A DNA stretch of 64,000 nt, taken from assembly GCA_017632155.1 (NCBI GenBank), contig JAGBRZ010000190.1, forward strand, positions 1 through 64,000, in the 5' to 3' direction. The translations under genes were made by a program, and so were the position numbers. The notes under the pieces were generated by a model. The model was not told the DNA's origin. It saw nothing but the letters and a program-made list of their open reading frames with translations, and did no database searches. Position 1 is the stretch's first letter. Each line of letters opens with the position of its first letter. Source of the stretch: Clostridia bacterium (GTDB lineage Bacteria > Bacillota_A > Clostridia > Oscillospirales > CAG-272). Shown in pieces: positions 7,945 to 17,225 of this stretch.

Positions 7945-10007
7945 TATACTACTTCCAATACGCTACGTTTGTTAAATTGAAGATTGTTTTTACCTTCATA
8001 ATCACTGTACTTGATAGTAGCAGAGAAAATGATCAATTTGTTTTTTGCATTCATTAAAGTGCCACGATGTTGTGCATACTCTTCCGGCCACACTACACAC
8101 TCACAAATGTCATTGTTTTGCTGGAGCGTGACTTTACAGAACACTTCTGTATTTCCAGTTTTCTTACTATTGAATTTACGTTCCTCTACATCAACCACCG
8201 TTGCACATATTGCAACCCTTTTGTCTTCTGCTTCCAATGGTGCAACATCTCGTAAGGTAGCGTAAGACGCTTTTCCTTTCAATTGTGCCTTTGCTTCTGA
8301 GTTGTCATAGATTCTCTTATAGTCAATAGCACCAATACCTGACACTACAATTTGCTGCTGGCTCCAGAAATAGTGTTTGCCTATCATATCAACAGGGAAA
8401 TCCTTTTCTTTGATTTCAAAGCCGAGATGTTCAGCTGCTTTTTCAATGATTGCGTACCTTTCCACTACAGATTCAGCATGTTCCACCTTATCAAAACAAC
8501 CAGCAAGTATCAGATTAAGCACGCAACGTGCGTTAACTGGACATCGAGTAGCCTCTTCAGCATTGTCAGGATCATCCCAGTATTCGTATTTTTTCAACTT
8601 ATACTTGAATATTCGGTCAATGAAGTTATTGATACTGGTAAAATCACCATTCTTACGGCGTTCTTCCATAATCCATTGCACAGCCTTAGTCCCAAGCTGT
8701 TTTACACGAGACAATGACCAGAAAATCGAGTCTGTGTTATAATCTGTATGGAACGCATCTTCACTGACATTAATATCTGGAGGCACAACCTTTGCATTAC
8801 TACACGCTTCCATTTCACCCATCAGTGTCACCAGCTCGTCATCGTCTGCCCATTGTAATGCTACGGTATAAAAGGCTGTCGGATAATTAGCTTTGAGATA
8901 TGCTCCAACGTATGAGGTAACAGCATAAGCAGTAGCGTGACTCTTATTAAAGCAATACGCACCAGCCGCCTCAATTTGCGCCCATATAGCATCAGCATCT
9001 TCTTTTGGACAACCGTTATTTTTCGCGCCAGTCATAAACTTGTCCTTCATAGCTAAAATCTTGTCAGTTTTCTTCTTTGAAATGAACTTCACAAGATTCA
9101 CACCCTCTCCAAGACTAAAATTACCGACCTCACGAGCCATGTGAACAATTTGCTCCTGGTACACAACGACTCCAAATGTGTCTTTGAGTGCATTGTACGT
9201 ACCCCAGAGATAAGTTGGTGCTACCAGTTTGTCCTTACGATTGACAAACTCATCCAAGTTTCCCATTGTTGCAGGACGATACAAAGCATTTGCAGCAATT
9301 AAATCACCTATGCAAGTTGGTTTCAGCTGAGTTAAGAACTTTGTAATACCACGAGAAGAAAACTGGAAGACGTTTTGTGTATAGCCTTGACCAAGCAACT
9401 CGTACACCTTTTCGTCATCCAATGCGCCAGTAGCCAATGAATCAAGAGATAGGTTGGTGCCATATTCTTGATTACAGATAGCCATTGTTGCCTGTAATTT
9501 AGACAACTCCTTTGTTGCCAGGCAGTCATTTTTCAGCAGTCCGAGTTCATCAAGCATATATCCGTCAAACTCAGAAACCAAAATACCATCAACCTTCTTG
9601 ATAGGAGTATAATCAAAACATTCCATCACCTCCCCATCCAGTTCATCAGGAGTTACCAACAATGCAGAAGCGTGAATAGACGCAGATCGTGGCTGGAACA
9701 TCAAAGTTCTAATGTCTTCAAATAGCTGAGGGTAGTCAGCAATAAACTTTGCGACCTTTTTGTTTTGAGCTGCCAACATGAAGATTCCAGTATAATCGCA
9801 CTTGTCATCATCAAAAATGGCTGTCAAATAATTCACAAGGGCTGGTGGTACACGCATGGTTCTTGCCACGTCTTTAATAACTGCCTTAACTTTCAATGTA
9901 GTTAAAGTACCGGCAGAAAAAACTCGTTGCAATCCACTGTGATTATACCTACGCTCGATGTATTCTTTGACCTCTTGTCTTCGATCTGACTGATAATCTA
10001 TATCCAC
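7944..10007 (-). CDS. dnaE: DNA polymerase III alpha, C-terminal part of split gene
   Basis: C-family replicative polymerase. The reading frame begins with GTG inside the PDVDIDYQSDRR motif, which carries two of the three catalytic Asp residues of the palm; the preceding codons (P-D) are in the same frame. It continues through palm and fingers (VVYQEQIVHMAREVG; FNKSHATAYAVTSYVGAYLKANYP), a helix-hairpin-helix-like region, and a C-terminal OB fold (ICATVVDVEERKF...). The N-terminal half, with PHP and first palm motif, is a separate gene at 11955-13661. The natural start is uncertain because an in-frame stop occurs about 22 codons upstream; see the junction entry at 10016-10123. Confidence 0.9.
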   Translation of the reverse strand: MDIDYQSDRRQEVKEYIERRYNHSGLQRVFSAGTLTTLKVKAVIKDVARTMRVPPALVNYLTAIFDDDKCDYTGIFMLAAQNKKVAKFIADYPQLFEDIRTLMFQPRSASIHASALLVTPDELDGEVMECFDYTPIKKVDGILVSEFDGYMLDELGLLKNDCLATKELSKLQATMAICNQEYGTNLSLDSLATGALDDEKVYELLGQGYTQNVFQFSSRGITKFLTQLKPTCIGDLIAANALYRPATMGNLDEFVNRKDKLVAPTYLWGTYNALKDTFGVVVYQEQIVHMAREVGNFSLGEGVNLVKFISKKKTDKILAMKDKFMTGAKNNGCPKEDADAIWAQIEAAGAYCFNKSHATAYAVTSYVGAYLKANYPTAFYTVALQWADDDELVTLMGEMEACSNAKVVPPDINVSEDAFHTDYNTDSIFWSLSRVKQLGTKAVQWIMEERRKNGDFTSINNFIDRIFKYKLKKYEYWDDPDNAEEATRCPVNARCVLNLILAGCFDKVEHAESVVERYAIIEKAAEHLGFEIKEKDFPVDMIGKHYFWSQQQIVVSGIGAIDYKRIYDNSEAKAQLKGKASYATLRDVAPLEAEDKRVAICATVVDVEERKFNSKKTGNTEVFCKVTLQQNNDICECVVWPEEYAQHRGTLMNAKNKLIIFSATIKYSDYEGKNNLQFNKRSVLEVV

Positions 10008-10015
10008 ATCTGGCC

Positions 10016-10123
10016 TTACGGCAGGGAGCCAGAAGCTCCCTGCAAATACCCTCCATCAACAAAGCAATCAATCACTGGGATTGGCTTTGTACTTTTTTTA
10101 GTTTGTACTTTTACTACTTTCAT
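10016..10123 (-). CDS. 35-aa linker ORF before polymerase C-terminal part
   Basis: Starts with an ATG overlapping the HNH stop codon (ATGA) and ends at TAA 8 bases upstream of the GTG of the polymerase C-part. It encodes MKVVKVQTKKSTKPIPVIDC and onwards, ending in GSLP. If the 8 bases between CCG and GAT were skipped, translation would read GSLP-DVDIDYQ, a good match to the expected polymerase sequence. It could therefore be the true N-terminus of the C-subunit joined by frameshift or bypass, or a remnant of the split. It is too short for confident calling by itself. Confidence 0.45.
   Translation of the reverse strand: MKVVKVQTKKSTKPIPVIDCFVDGGYLQGASGSLP
10021..10043. other. perfect hairpin at the polymerase split junction
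   Basis: GCAGGGAGC (10021-10029) and GCTCCCTGC (10035-10043) form a perfect 9-bp stem with a 5-nt loop, ending just before the TAA of the linker ORF and the out-of-frame polymerase C-part. No T run follows on the minus strand, so a simple terminator is unlikely. It could be a recoding signal or an endonuclease-related structure. Confidence 0.6.
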
Positions 10124-10656
10124 TTCCAATATCTTTTATAGTGTATAATATTGCAAATCGTTTGCTTACTTACATTGTATGCTTTCGCTAAATCTACTTG
10201 CATGACACCATTTTTATACTGCTGTCTAATGTGTTCTGCGTCTTCATTAGTGAGTTTAGCATTTACGCTCAATTCCCCATAATCATTCTTCAACAATGTT
10301 TTTATTGAATGTTCTATATTAGCTTGATGGCTGACCACCTCCAAATTGTCAACGCGATTATCAGTCTTGATGCCATTTTTGTGATTGACCTCTAAATCGG
10401 AATTAGTTTGTAATCCCAAAAACGACATCGCCACAAGTCTATGAATTAGGAATTTCTTTACCTCGTTATTTTTTGAAAGAGCGATAGACAAATAACTGCA
10501 TGTAGTTCCTTTGAATGGTGCGATTAGTTTACCTTTGTAAAACTGACTACGACCATCATTTTTATCTACGATTCTATCTATACTACGCACTCTACCACAA
10601 TTACTAACTTGATATATGCCTTCATATCCTGGGATATTATTCCAAATTTCGCACAT
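10120..10656 (-). CDS. HNH homing endonuclease with NUMOD4
   Basis: Residues 3-30 are a NUMOD4 module (EIWNNIPGYEGIYQVSNCGRVRSID). Residues about 72-105 hold the HNH_3 core (HRLVA...LEVNHKNGIKTDNRVDNLEVV) with the His and Asn ligands. The C-terminal 45 residues form a helix-turn-helix (VDLAKAYNVSKQTICNIIHYKRYW), as in NUMOD1-like DNA-recognition domains. Its position between the two halves of the polymerase gene is the classic location for a homing endonuclease that has fractured its target gene. It overlaps the helicase gene by 20 bases. Confidence 0.9.
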   Translation of the reverse strand: MCEIWNNIPGYEGIYQVSNCGRVRSIDRIVDKNDGRSQFYKGKLIAPFKGTTCSYLSIALSKNNEVKKFLIHRLVAMSFLGLQTNSDLEVNHKNGIKTDNRVDNLEVVSHQANIEHSIKTLLKNDYGELSVNAKLTNEDAEHIRQQYKNGVMQVDLAKAYNVSKQTICNIIHYKRYWK

Positions 10657-11953
10657 CTCTCATCGCTCTGTATGTTTCACGATTAAAGATGTACCCTGTT
10701 GATTTGTAGGCTTTTTCAAATGCTAATAACTCTTCGTCTGGAAGGATGTGCCGGCGGTCTATGAAAACATCAGAAGCAATTCCTTCCAGTGATGTACATC
10801 GACTCAAAGCGACATATATCTGGCCAGGGCAAAATACTCCTTTGGTATGCACCACCACATTGTCAAAAGTTAATCCTTGACTTTTATGAATAGTGATTGC
10901 CCAAGCCAATGTGAGAGGAAATTGTTTGCAAGTTCCTTTTACTTCACTGATGATTTTGCCATTCTTCATCTTATACTCTTGTGCAGACCACTCACAACGC
11001 TCTACGGCAACCGTACAGCCGTTATCTAACCGAACCTTGACTACTTTATCATCCAGTCCTATCACAACGCCCAGAGAGCCGTTACAATAGACGTGGGCCT
11101 TGTCATTGATGAGCATCATAACTCGTGCGCCAACACGCAATGACAGTTTTCTGTCACAGGGGGCTGCATTCAAGTTGAAGTCTTTTTCAATAGTCGCATA
11201 ATACGTGTGAGACGGTTCTCCAAGCAACTCTTCATTGATACGCTGAACATCTTTGCGATATGAGCAGATATGAATGTACTTGTTATCATAATTCTCACTC
11301 AACTTTCTATCTCGCAACTCTTCCAGGTCTTCAATGTCTTCTTGTGTGAGCTTGTATGAGCGTATGTTATTCAAAATTTCAATGAACCTTTGGTTGGTTT
11401 GTCTGAAAATATGATTCAACTCAACAATATGGAACCCATGTTTGCGGAACACATACGCATAGAAAAAATACACACCACGATAGAACTGGAGAAGTATATC
11501 TTTCTCGTTGTTTGTAACAACAGGTGGAAGTTGATATAAATCACCAAACATGATGATTTGCACACCACCAAACGGCTCGTCACTGTTTCTATACATACGT
11601 AGCTTCTGGTCAATGTAATCTATGGTATCTGGACGCACCATACTGATTTCGTCAATGATTAAAGCGTCTATGGTATTCATCAACTCAATTTTTGCAGTAT
11701 TGAATTGGTGAATTGCAGAGTTAGGGTTATGAACTCCAAATGGGATATTCAAAAAACTATGCAATGTCACACCACCAGCATTGACCGCAGCAATTCCGGT
11801 GGAAGCTGTAACGACAAATTTCTTTTTACAGTTGCTGACCAGCCATTTCAAGAATGTTGTTTTCCCTGTGCCGGCCTTACCTGTAATATACACACTATCA
11901 TTGGTTGTTTCTATCAACTCAATGGCTTTTTTCATTTCATCAGTTATAGTCAT
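10637..11953 (-). CDS. SF1 helicase, Pif1/RecD-like
   Basis: 438-residue ATP-dependent 5'-3' DNA helicase. Motif I GKAGTGKTT at residues 25-33, motif II IIDEISM near 98, motif III FGDLYQLPPV near 133, and the UvrD_C_2-like end with AWAITIHKSQGLTFD (motif V) and YVALSRC (motif VI). This is the Pif1/Dda group seen in many phages. It lies inside the split polymerase locus, starting two bases after the N-half stop. It may have been part of the replication operon or have been captured with the HNH gene. Confidence 0.88.
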   Translation of the reverse strand: MTITDEMKKAIELIETTNDSVYITGKAGTGKTTFLKWLVSNCKKKFVVTASTGIAAVNAGGVTLHSFLNIPFGVHNPNSAIHQFNTAKIELMNTIDALIIDEISMVRPDTIDYIDQKLRMYRNSDEPFGGVQIIMFGDLYQLPPVVTNNEKDILLQFYRGVYFFYAYVFRKHGFHIVELNHIFRQTNQRFIEILNNIRSYKLTQEDIEDLEELRDRKLSENYDNKYIHICSYRKDVQRINEELLGEPSHTYYATIEKDFNLNAAPCDRKLSLRVGARVMMLINDKAHVYCNGSLGVVIGLDDKVVKVRLDNGCTVAVERCEWSAQEYKMKNGKIISEVKGTCKQFPLTLAWAITIHKSQGLTFDNVVVHTKGVFCPGQIYVALSRCTSLEGIASDVFIDRRHILPDEELLAFEKAYKSTGYIFNRETYRAMRDVRNLE

Positions 11954-11954
11954 A

Positions 11955-13661
11955 CTATAGCTCGTTTATTGTGAATAATACGTCTTTATTATCAAAAAGA
12001 ATGTCATCATTCTCTTGCAGTTCGTCTGCATATACAATGATTGGTTTTTCAGTTCCCTCTCGTTTTACGATCAGTTCTGCGTCCTTAAAAACCCTTAGTG
12101 TATGGCCATCTTCCAGTTCAATCTCTACATACTCATCAGCTTCAACATCTTCACCGATAATGGTAGTATCTGCTTTGTATAGGCCAGCACGTTCTGGAAG
12201 CAAGAAACGCTCGAAAATGAGACCATACTGCAAAGGGTCAATCAACGTAATGCCAAGCAAGTAAAGCAGAAGAGAACCAGCAGCAGAACCACGACCACAA
12301 CCAACCAATATGTTGTTTTGCCGGCTCCAATTACAAGTGTCGTACTGTACTAAAAGATAATCTACATTGTTAGTAGATTCAATTATATACTTCTCATATT
12401 CCATTTGCTTACGGTACTCTGCATGTTTTTCTGCCGGGACAAGACGTTGCAAGCCTTCTTCCAATAACTGATTGAACATATTGTGTACTGTGCCATATTT
12501 TGCCTCTTCTTCTGGAAGCATTGTATATTTAGGCATGAAGTTACGTGTGTTCTCAAATTGTGCTACAGCACCATCAGCAACTACCAATGTATTATCGCAA
12601 CATTCTTGAAACAGAGCCTCAACGTCCCATACTTCACTATCAAAAAGTTGCTCAAACACAGAATAATGCTCATCAACATCTTTGAAATATTGGTCATCAC
12701 TCTGCTCATGTGCAGCCCCTTCAGCAACCTTGTTCAGTATGATTTTGTTTTTCGCATTATCCTTGTCAAGATAATAGCAGTCGCACAACAATATTGGGCG
12801 AACATCAGAATCATCATACAGGTTATCAAAATAGTATTTTGATGCCTCCAGCACTTTAATATCAATGCGTTCAGCCTTATATTCAGATAAGTCAACCTGG
12901 TAGAACACGTGATCAAACGCATCCAACAAGTCATTCACCAACTCAGGATTTTCCTTTATCCAATAAGATGAATACTTATCAAGCACCAAAACATTGCCGG
13001 CACCACGATTCAGCAATTCATTCCAGCCGATAGTTTTGTCCTCGCTGTCAACCATAATGGCTTTCTGTATTCGCAACAGATTACGCAATCCTGATTGAGA
13101 CTGAACATAAACTTTTGCTCCGATTTTATTTTCTCCCTCAATAAAAGTCAGTGAATAACCAAAGATGTGTTTAATGCCTGCATTGGCACATTCTTTTTGC
13201 AAGTTATAGCAAGCTGCCATTGTGTTTCTATCACATATACCAATTGCTTTATGGCCACAATAAACAGCTTTCTTAACCCATAATTTAGGCATGAAACTGC
13301 CATTCAAAAGCTCAAACGGAGTATGCACACCCAGATTAACGAACTGGAAATCACGTGTAGTTTGCACGCGCGTACCAACATACTTCAAGATATTCAAGGC
13401 AAAATCCTTTCGTAAGTCGTAATAATACCAGTTGTCTCCGAACTTAAAGGCAATATAATAAATTCCCTCTTCCATCAAAGCTGCTGGATCCTCACTACCG
13501 TTGAAAATAAGATTGCCCTCTTTATCAGTTCTGAAGATGGAATTTATCTTTTCGGTATCTTCCAGGAACATTTTGCCCATGCCAACAATCTCTATGACTT
13601 CATTGTCAATTTCATTGAAAGAAATTTTGTTGTTCTGGAGCCATGTAATCAATTCTTTCAT
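11955..13661 (-). CDS. dnaE: DNA polymerase III alpha, N-terminal part with Hint-like tail
   Basis: Contains a degenerate PHP domain (LGVHTPFELLNG and CDRNTMAACYNL, where family members have HSxxSLLDG and DHG) and ends with the first palm motif CGRGSAAGSLLLYLLGIT and FERFLLPERAGL. The catalytic PDxDxD motif that should follow is in the separate 7944-10007 gene. The last 70 residues (499-568) are not polymerase palm: they include VEIELEDGHTLRVF, a KREG turn and VYADELQENDDIL, a pattern like the Hint/intein N-terminal fold, though without the usual Cys1. The two halves would have to associate, or be spliced, to make an active enzyme. Confidence 0.88.
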   Translation of the reverse strand: MKELITWLQNNKISFNEIDNEVIEIVGMGKMFLEDTEKINSIFRTDKEGNLIFNGSEDPAALMEEGIYYIAFKFGDNWYYYDLRKDFALNILKYVGTRVQTTRDFQFVNLGVHTPFELLNGSFMPKLWVKKAVYCGHKAIGICDRNTMAACYNLQKECANAGIKHIFGYSLTFIEGENKIGAKVYVQSQSGLRNLLRIQKAIMVDSEDKTIGWNELLNRGAGNVLVLDKYSSYWIKENPELVNDLLDAFDHVFYQVDLSEYKAERIDIKVLEASKYYFDNLYDDSDVRPILLCDCYYLDKDNAKNKIILNKVAEGAAHEQSDDQYFKDVDEHYSVFEQLFDSEVWDVEALFQECCDNTLVVADGAVAQFENTRNFMPKYTMLPEEEAKYGTVHNMFNQLLEEGLQRLVPAEKHAEYRKQMEYEKYIIESTNNVDYLLVQYDTCNWSRQNNILVGCGRGSAAGSLLLYLLGITLIDPLQYGLIFERFLLPERAGLYKADTTIIGEDVEADEYVEIELEDGHTLRVFKDAELIVKREGTEKPIIVYADELQENDDILFDNKDVLFTINEL

Positions 13662-14692
13662 ATCTGCACTGTGTTAAGTTTATATTCTACAGGTGTTTTC
13701 AATGACATAGAGAAGACATCGAAAATTTCCCAAAAATCCATACTGTCAAAGTCTGCGTCAGGATTCTCAATATATGCAATGAATACATCAAAGTAATCGT
13801 TTAGCTGGAGGGCCGCAGTATTGATGGCCTCAACAGCATCGCCGTCATAACCAAGTATCACTGTCTTAACCCCTTTGCTTTGTAATTTGTAGATTTGCGT
13901 ATTAGAAATCTTCTTACCAAAAGTTGCAACAACAGCAATACGGTGATTATCATATAAGTCTAACTTACGGGTTAACGCAATGGCATCAAAAATACCTTCA
14001 ACAATGATTACTGTATCAGTTTCATCTTCTATCACAGCATCGTAATTGTAAAGCAACTTTACGAAATCATTTTCGATACTGTTATTGTATCGTCTAATCT
14101 CATATTTGCCATTGCGCCTTGCTTTCTTGTTATATTCATCAATCTCGGATTTACCCCAGATATGACGTGAAATATATCCGACAGTATCACCATTATCAAT
14201 GATAGGAAATACGACATAATCATCAAATTTGAAATTGAGACCTCGTGTTGTGCCGACAGGGAAATACTCATAGTCATCTAAAGTAAACCCTCTACTATGC
14301 AAATACGAGTTCCTGAAGCACCTCTTCCAACCTTCCGGCATTTCCACAATAGATAACTCATCATCTATTTCGTCCTCTTCCAGAGAAAAGAATTGAGGAA
14401 CTTCTAAAGGCTGGAATGAAGCGGTGTCAACGAGCTTCAGGTCGGGTCTACCAATGTCATCCAGTAGTTGATTAATGTCCTTGGTAGTATGGTGGCACGA
14501 GAAACAATGGCTCATGAAGAGTTTTTTCTTCTCGGTTTCCTTACCTATAAAAATGCCGAACTTACCACCTTCCTTACCACAATAAGGACAACGAGGCACA
14601 ATCAAGTTTTTGTTGCCTCCGTCTGGCTTTGCGTGGAGTTCTATCATCAATTCCTTAATCAAGAACTCCTTATCTTCTCTACTGATGTACAT
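13658..14692 (-). CDS. DNA primase (DnaG-type)
   Basis: Synthesises RNA primers for lagging-strand replication. N-terminal zinc-binding motif CPYC ... CFSCHH at residues about 35-68; Toprim core VIIVEGIFDAIAL near 215 and VILGYDGDAVEA near 265, giving the Glu and Asp metal ligands. The 344-residue length matches short phage primases with no C-terminal helicase-binding domain. Stop overlaps the polymerase N-part by four bases and the DnaB-like helicase is immediately upstream. Confidence 0.9.
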   Translation of the reverse strand: MYISREDKEFLIKELMIELHAKPDGGNKNLIVPRCPYCGKEGGKFGIFIGKETEKKKLFMSHCFSCHHTTKDINQLLDDIGRPDLKLVDTASFQPLEVPQFFSLEEDEIDDELSIVEMPEGWKRCFRNSYLHSRGFTLDDYEYFPVGTTRGLNFKFDDYVVFPIIDNGDTVGYISRHIWGKSEIDEYNKKARRNGKYEIRRYNNSIENDFVKLLYNYDAVIEDETDTVIIVEGIFDAIALTRKLDLYDNHRIAVVATFGKKISNTQIYKLQSKGVKTVILGYDGDAVEAINTAALQLNDYFDVFIAYIENPDADFDSMDFWEIFDVFSMSLKTPVEYKLNTVQI

Positions 14693-14694
14693 GA

Positions 14695-16053
14695 TTACCC
14701 AACCTTATTAATGTTCATAGTCCTCACTTGATCATAAAATTGCTCATTGTCATAATCTGTGGCAATCTTGAACGGCTCTCCCTTTTCAAAGAAGCGGCTC
14801 TTTGCCACGTTAAGACGCATGGTGTGTTCTTTGCGCTCCCTGTCAGACTGATTTAAGGTAATCAAATGGGTCATAGGACGCGCCAGACCTTTTGCTTCAG
14901 CAGTATTGAACTCTGTAAGCACATTCTTCTCATCGTTTAGCCAATCTCTGTTTTCAATCGTAGACTGGTAGGTGCCAACCATCCATACATTCTCATCAGC
15001 AGCCAGGTCTTTCAAATCATTGGCTACTGCTATACGTTTATGACGCTCACCATTTTCTCCATATTTACGCCCTGAAGAGTCTGTCAAAAGGTCAATCGAA
15101 TCAATGATTACCACGTCAGGATTAATGTTGTACCTTTTCTTGAAGTCTTGTATGCCGTTTCTTATGTCAATAGTAGACACATGGGCATTGAATTTAGGAT
15201 ATGACTTGACGTACAATTTGCCGGCAACTGCTTTAAGCATGGCTTCCATACGCGACATGTCAATATCCCTGATTGTACCTGTCTCATAACGATATGTGCT
15301 ACATGACACTAAAGATGCAGAATAGGCGTTTACCACCTCATCCTTGCTACCTTCCAGCTGGAAGTGTAACACATTAAGTCCGTCTATTTGACAGGCATTT
15401 TTACCTATCCAACGTGCAGCATGGCTCTTACCAACTCCTGTAGGGGCCATAAAACACGTCAACTGAGTGCGCAAGTCACGTCCATTGTTCATAGCATCGA
15501 GTTCGTCAATGTAGAATCGAGTAATAGGCAACATTTTATTGTCGGCATTGTGCTTTTGACGGTTTGCCTTAAAGCGTATGCCGAATGTTTCTATTACATC
15601 TACAAACTCTGATGAACGAAGATTGAACGTAGAGGCCCACTCAGTGTATTCTTGTAGTTTTTTAGAGGCTTCTTCGTGCCCCTGTTTGTTGTATAATTCT
15701 CCTACTTCTTTGTAGATTTTCTGGAAACGTACTTGTTTGATGTAGTTTTCCAGCTGCTCTAATATTTGCTCCGTTTCAATTACAGAGGCACTGTCATAAA
15801 TATCATCAAGAAGAGAGACTGCGCTTTTATTATTCGCAATCATCTGTTTCAAAATGCTGAATGTCGGTGCCTTTTTATAGTCTTTGTAATAAGAGCGTAG
15901 GCAACTATGCAACGTAATAAAATCTCTGTCCGGCAGATATTCTTTACGCACATGTTCCATTACAACTGCAAGGATATAATCATTCTCCATGCAGGTATAG
16001 AACAAGTCCATTAAAAATTCTTCTGTTAGGACATTACTTGTTTGCTTCGCCAT
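14695..16053 (-). CDS. replicative DNA helicase (DnaB-like)
   Basis: Hexameric RecA-fold helicase. Walker A MAPTGVGKS at about residue 202, Walker B DVVIIDSIDLL near 315, then arginine-finger-region residues in RLNVAKSRF. The N-terminal 150 residues are helical and correspond to the DnaB N domain. It is adjacent to the primase, as expected for a replisome pair. The 3' neighbours are polymerase and primase; upstream it overlaps an unknown gene by 20 bases. Confidence 0.9.
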   Translation of the reverse strand: MAKQTSNVLTEEFLMDLFYTCMENDYILAVVMEHVRKEYLPDRDFITLHSCLRSYYKDYKKAPTFSILKQMIANNKSAVSLLDDIYDSASVIETEQILEQLENYIKQVRFQKIYKEVGELYNKQGHEEASKKLQEYTEWASTFNLRSSEFVDVIETFGIRFKANRQKHNADNKMLPITRFYIDELDAMNNGRDLRTQLTCFMAPTGVGKSHAARWIGKNACQIDGLNVLHFQLEGSKDEVVNAYSASLVSCSTYRYETGTIRDIDMSRMEAMLKAVAGKLYVKSYPKFNAHVSTIDIRNGIQDFKKRYNINPDVVIIDSIDLLTDSSGRKYGENGERHKRIAVANDLKDLAADENVWMVGTYQSTIENRDWLNDEKNVLTEFNTAEAKGLARPMTHLITLNQSDRERKEHTMRLNVAKSRFFEKGEPFKIATDYDNEQFYDQVRTMNINKVG

Positions 16054-16627
16054 ATTCTACACGTATTCGGTAGAGTTCTGGGAATTTGCTTTGCGTAGAC
16101 CTTTTACACTGCTCTGTAAAGTTGCACTGCTTACATGCCTCTGATACAGGAGACCAGCCTAATGTGGACGTTTGGCAAAGCAAATACCCAACCTCTTGGT
16201 TTAATAGCCTCTTTTTAGTAGCCTCCTCAGAATGTACGTAAATGTACTTTGCCTGTGGATGCTCCTTTCGATCAATTATAAGATTTACAAGATATTCTCG
16301 GCTCAATTGAGCACTGGATAACCATGAGTTCTCATAATAGGCTTTACCTTGCTTGCTTTCTTTTAATCGTTTAATGGAAGATGGGCCAAAAGCCTGTTTA
16401 ATCGTCCAGCGTTCACGATCTTTATAAGCATAAGCTGTGCAGACGCAAAAATCTACTAACCGTTCTTTGGTAACGGAGCCGAACTCTTTTGCAAACAAGT
16501 CTAAAAAGTTTGATAGAGTTCTGATTGTAGCCCCACCTTGTGAAAACTTAAAGGTGGGGTCTACTAATCTTCTTTGTATCTCTGTGAAAACGGTAACTGT
16601 TTGTTTAATCAAATTTTCGCTTGCCAT
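16034..16627 (-). CDS. hypothetical protein with Cys cluster, replication operon
   Basis: 197 residues, basic, mostly helical. A CKQCNFTEQC cluster near residues 167-176 could bind a metal. Overlaps both neighbours (sigma factor upstream, helicase downstream), which suggests a helicase-loading or transcription-coupling accessory role, but no family is recognised. Confidence 0.7.
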   Translation of the reverse strand: MASENLIKQTVTVFTEIQRRLVDPTFKFSQGGATIRTLSNFLDLFAKEFGSVTKERLVDFCVCTAYAYKDRERWTIKQAFGPSSIKRLKESKQGKAYYENSWLSSAQLSREYLVNLIIDRKEHPQAKYIYVHSEEATKKRLLNQEVGYLLCQTSTLGWSPVSEACKQCNFTEQCKRSTQSKFPELYRIRVEYGEANK

Positions 16628-17225
16628 CTCTCGTAAGGTGTTTTTTTAGATACTGACGGGCAAGAAATAATCTACTTTTAACCGTTTCGATATTGCGAGA
16701 TTTTAACGTACCCTTATTATATTCAATATCAGCTATTTCTTTTAATGAATACCCTGCTTCCTGGAGTAACAAAGCGTCCTTGTGGATTGGTTTCATTGAG
16801 TCCAGGACTGCAAGTATATCATCATTGTACAATTCACGATAATTGTCTATACCCATTACATTCGCGCTTGGTTCTGTTGCCTGTGCGCAATTGCAGAAGT
16901 CTTCAATATCATGGTCATCATTCTTGTTGTTATGTCGATTGCGTCTTCTTTCCAGTTCTGCAATCTGTCGTTTAGTTACAATATGCAACCATGTATGAAT
17001 AGACCTATTTGGGTCATAAGTTTCAATTCTTCTGAAAAAATTTATTAAAACTTCATTATAGTTTTCTTGTACGTTAGCTGGATCATAAGTGTAATTCATG
17101 CACAGCTTATAGATCATGTTATAATAAGGAGCAACGTATTTTTCAAATAGTCTGTTTCGTAATGAAGCAACCTGTGGGTCTAATTCTGGGTCTGTGAATC
17201 CTGCTTCGCATATCGGTTTTTCCAC
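16605..17225 (-). CDS. RNA polymerase sigma factor, ECF-like
   Basis: Likely redirects host RNA polymerase to phage promoters. Region 2 signature: YDPANVQENYNEVLINFFRRIETYDPNRSIHTWLHIVTKRQIAE (residues about 48-91), matching the sigma-70 region 2 pattern with the W-L-x-x-I-x-x-R/K helix. Region 4: MKPIHKDALLLQEAGYSLKEIADIEYNKGTLKSRNIETVKSRLFLARQYLKK, a helix-turn-helix for -35 contact. Size (206 residues) fits group 4 sigma factors. It is encoded in the middle of the replication operon. Confidence 0.85.
   Translation of the reverse strand: MEKPICEAGFTDPELDPQVASLRNRLFEKYVAPYYNMIYKLCMNYTYDPANVQENYNEVLINFFRRIETYDPNRSIHTWLHIVTKRQIAELERRRNRHNNKNDDHDIEDFCNCAQATEPSANVMGIDNYRELYNDDILAVLDSMKPIHKDALLLQEAGYSLKEIADIEYNKGTLKSRNIETVKSRLFLARQYLKKHLTRDGKRKFD

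Noticed and set aside
7944..13661. Stop-codon reassignment as the cause of the split polymerase
   Set aside because: Other long genes have no in-frame TAG/TGA/TAA and a full helicase and HNH gene separate the halves.
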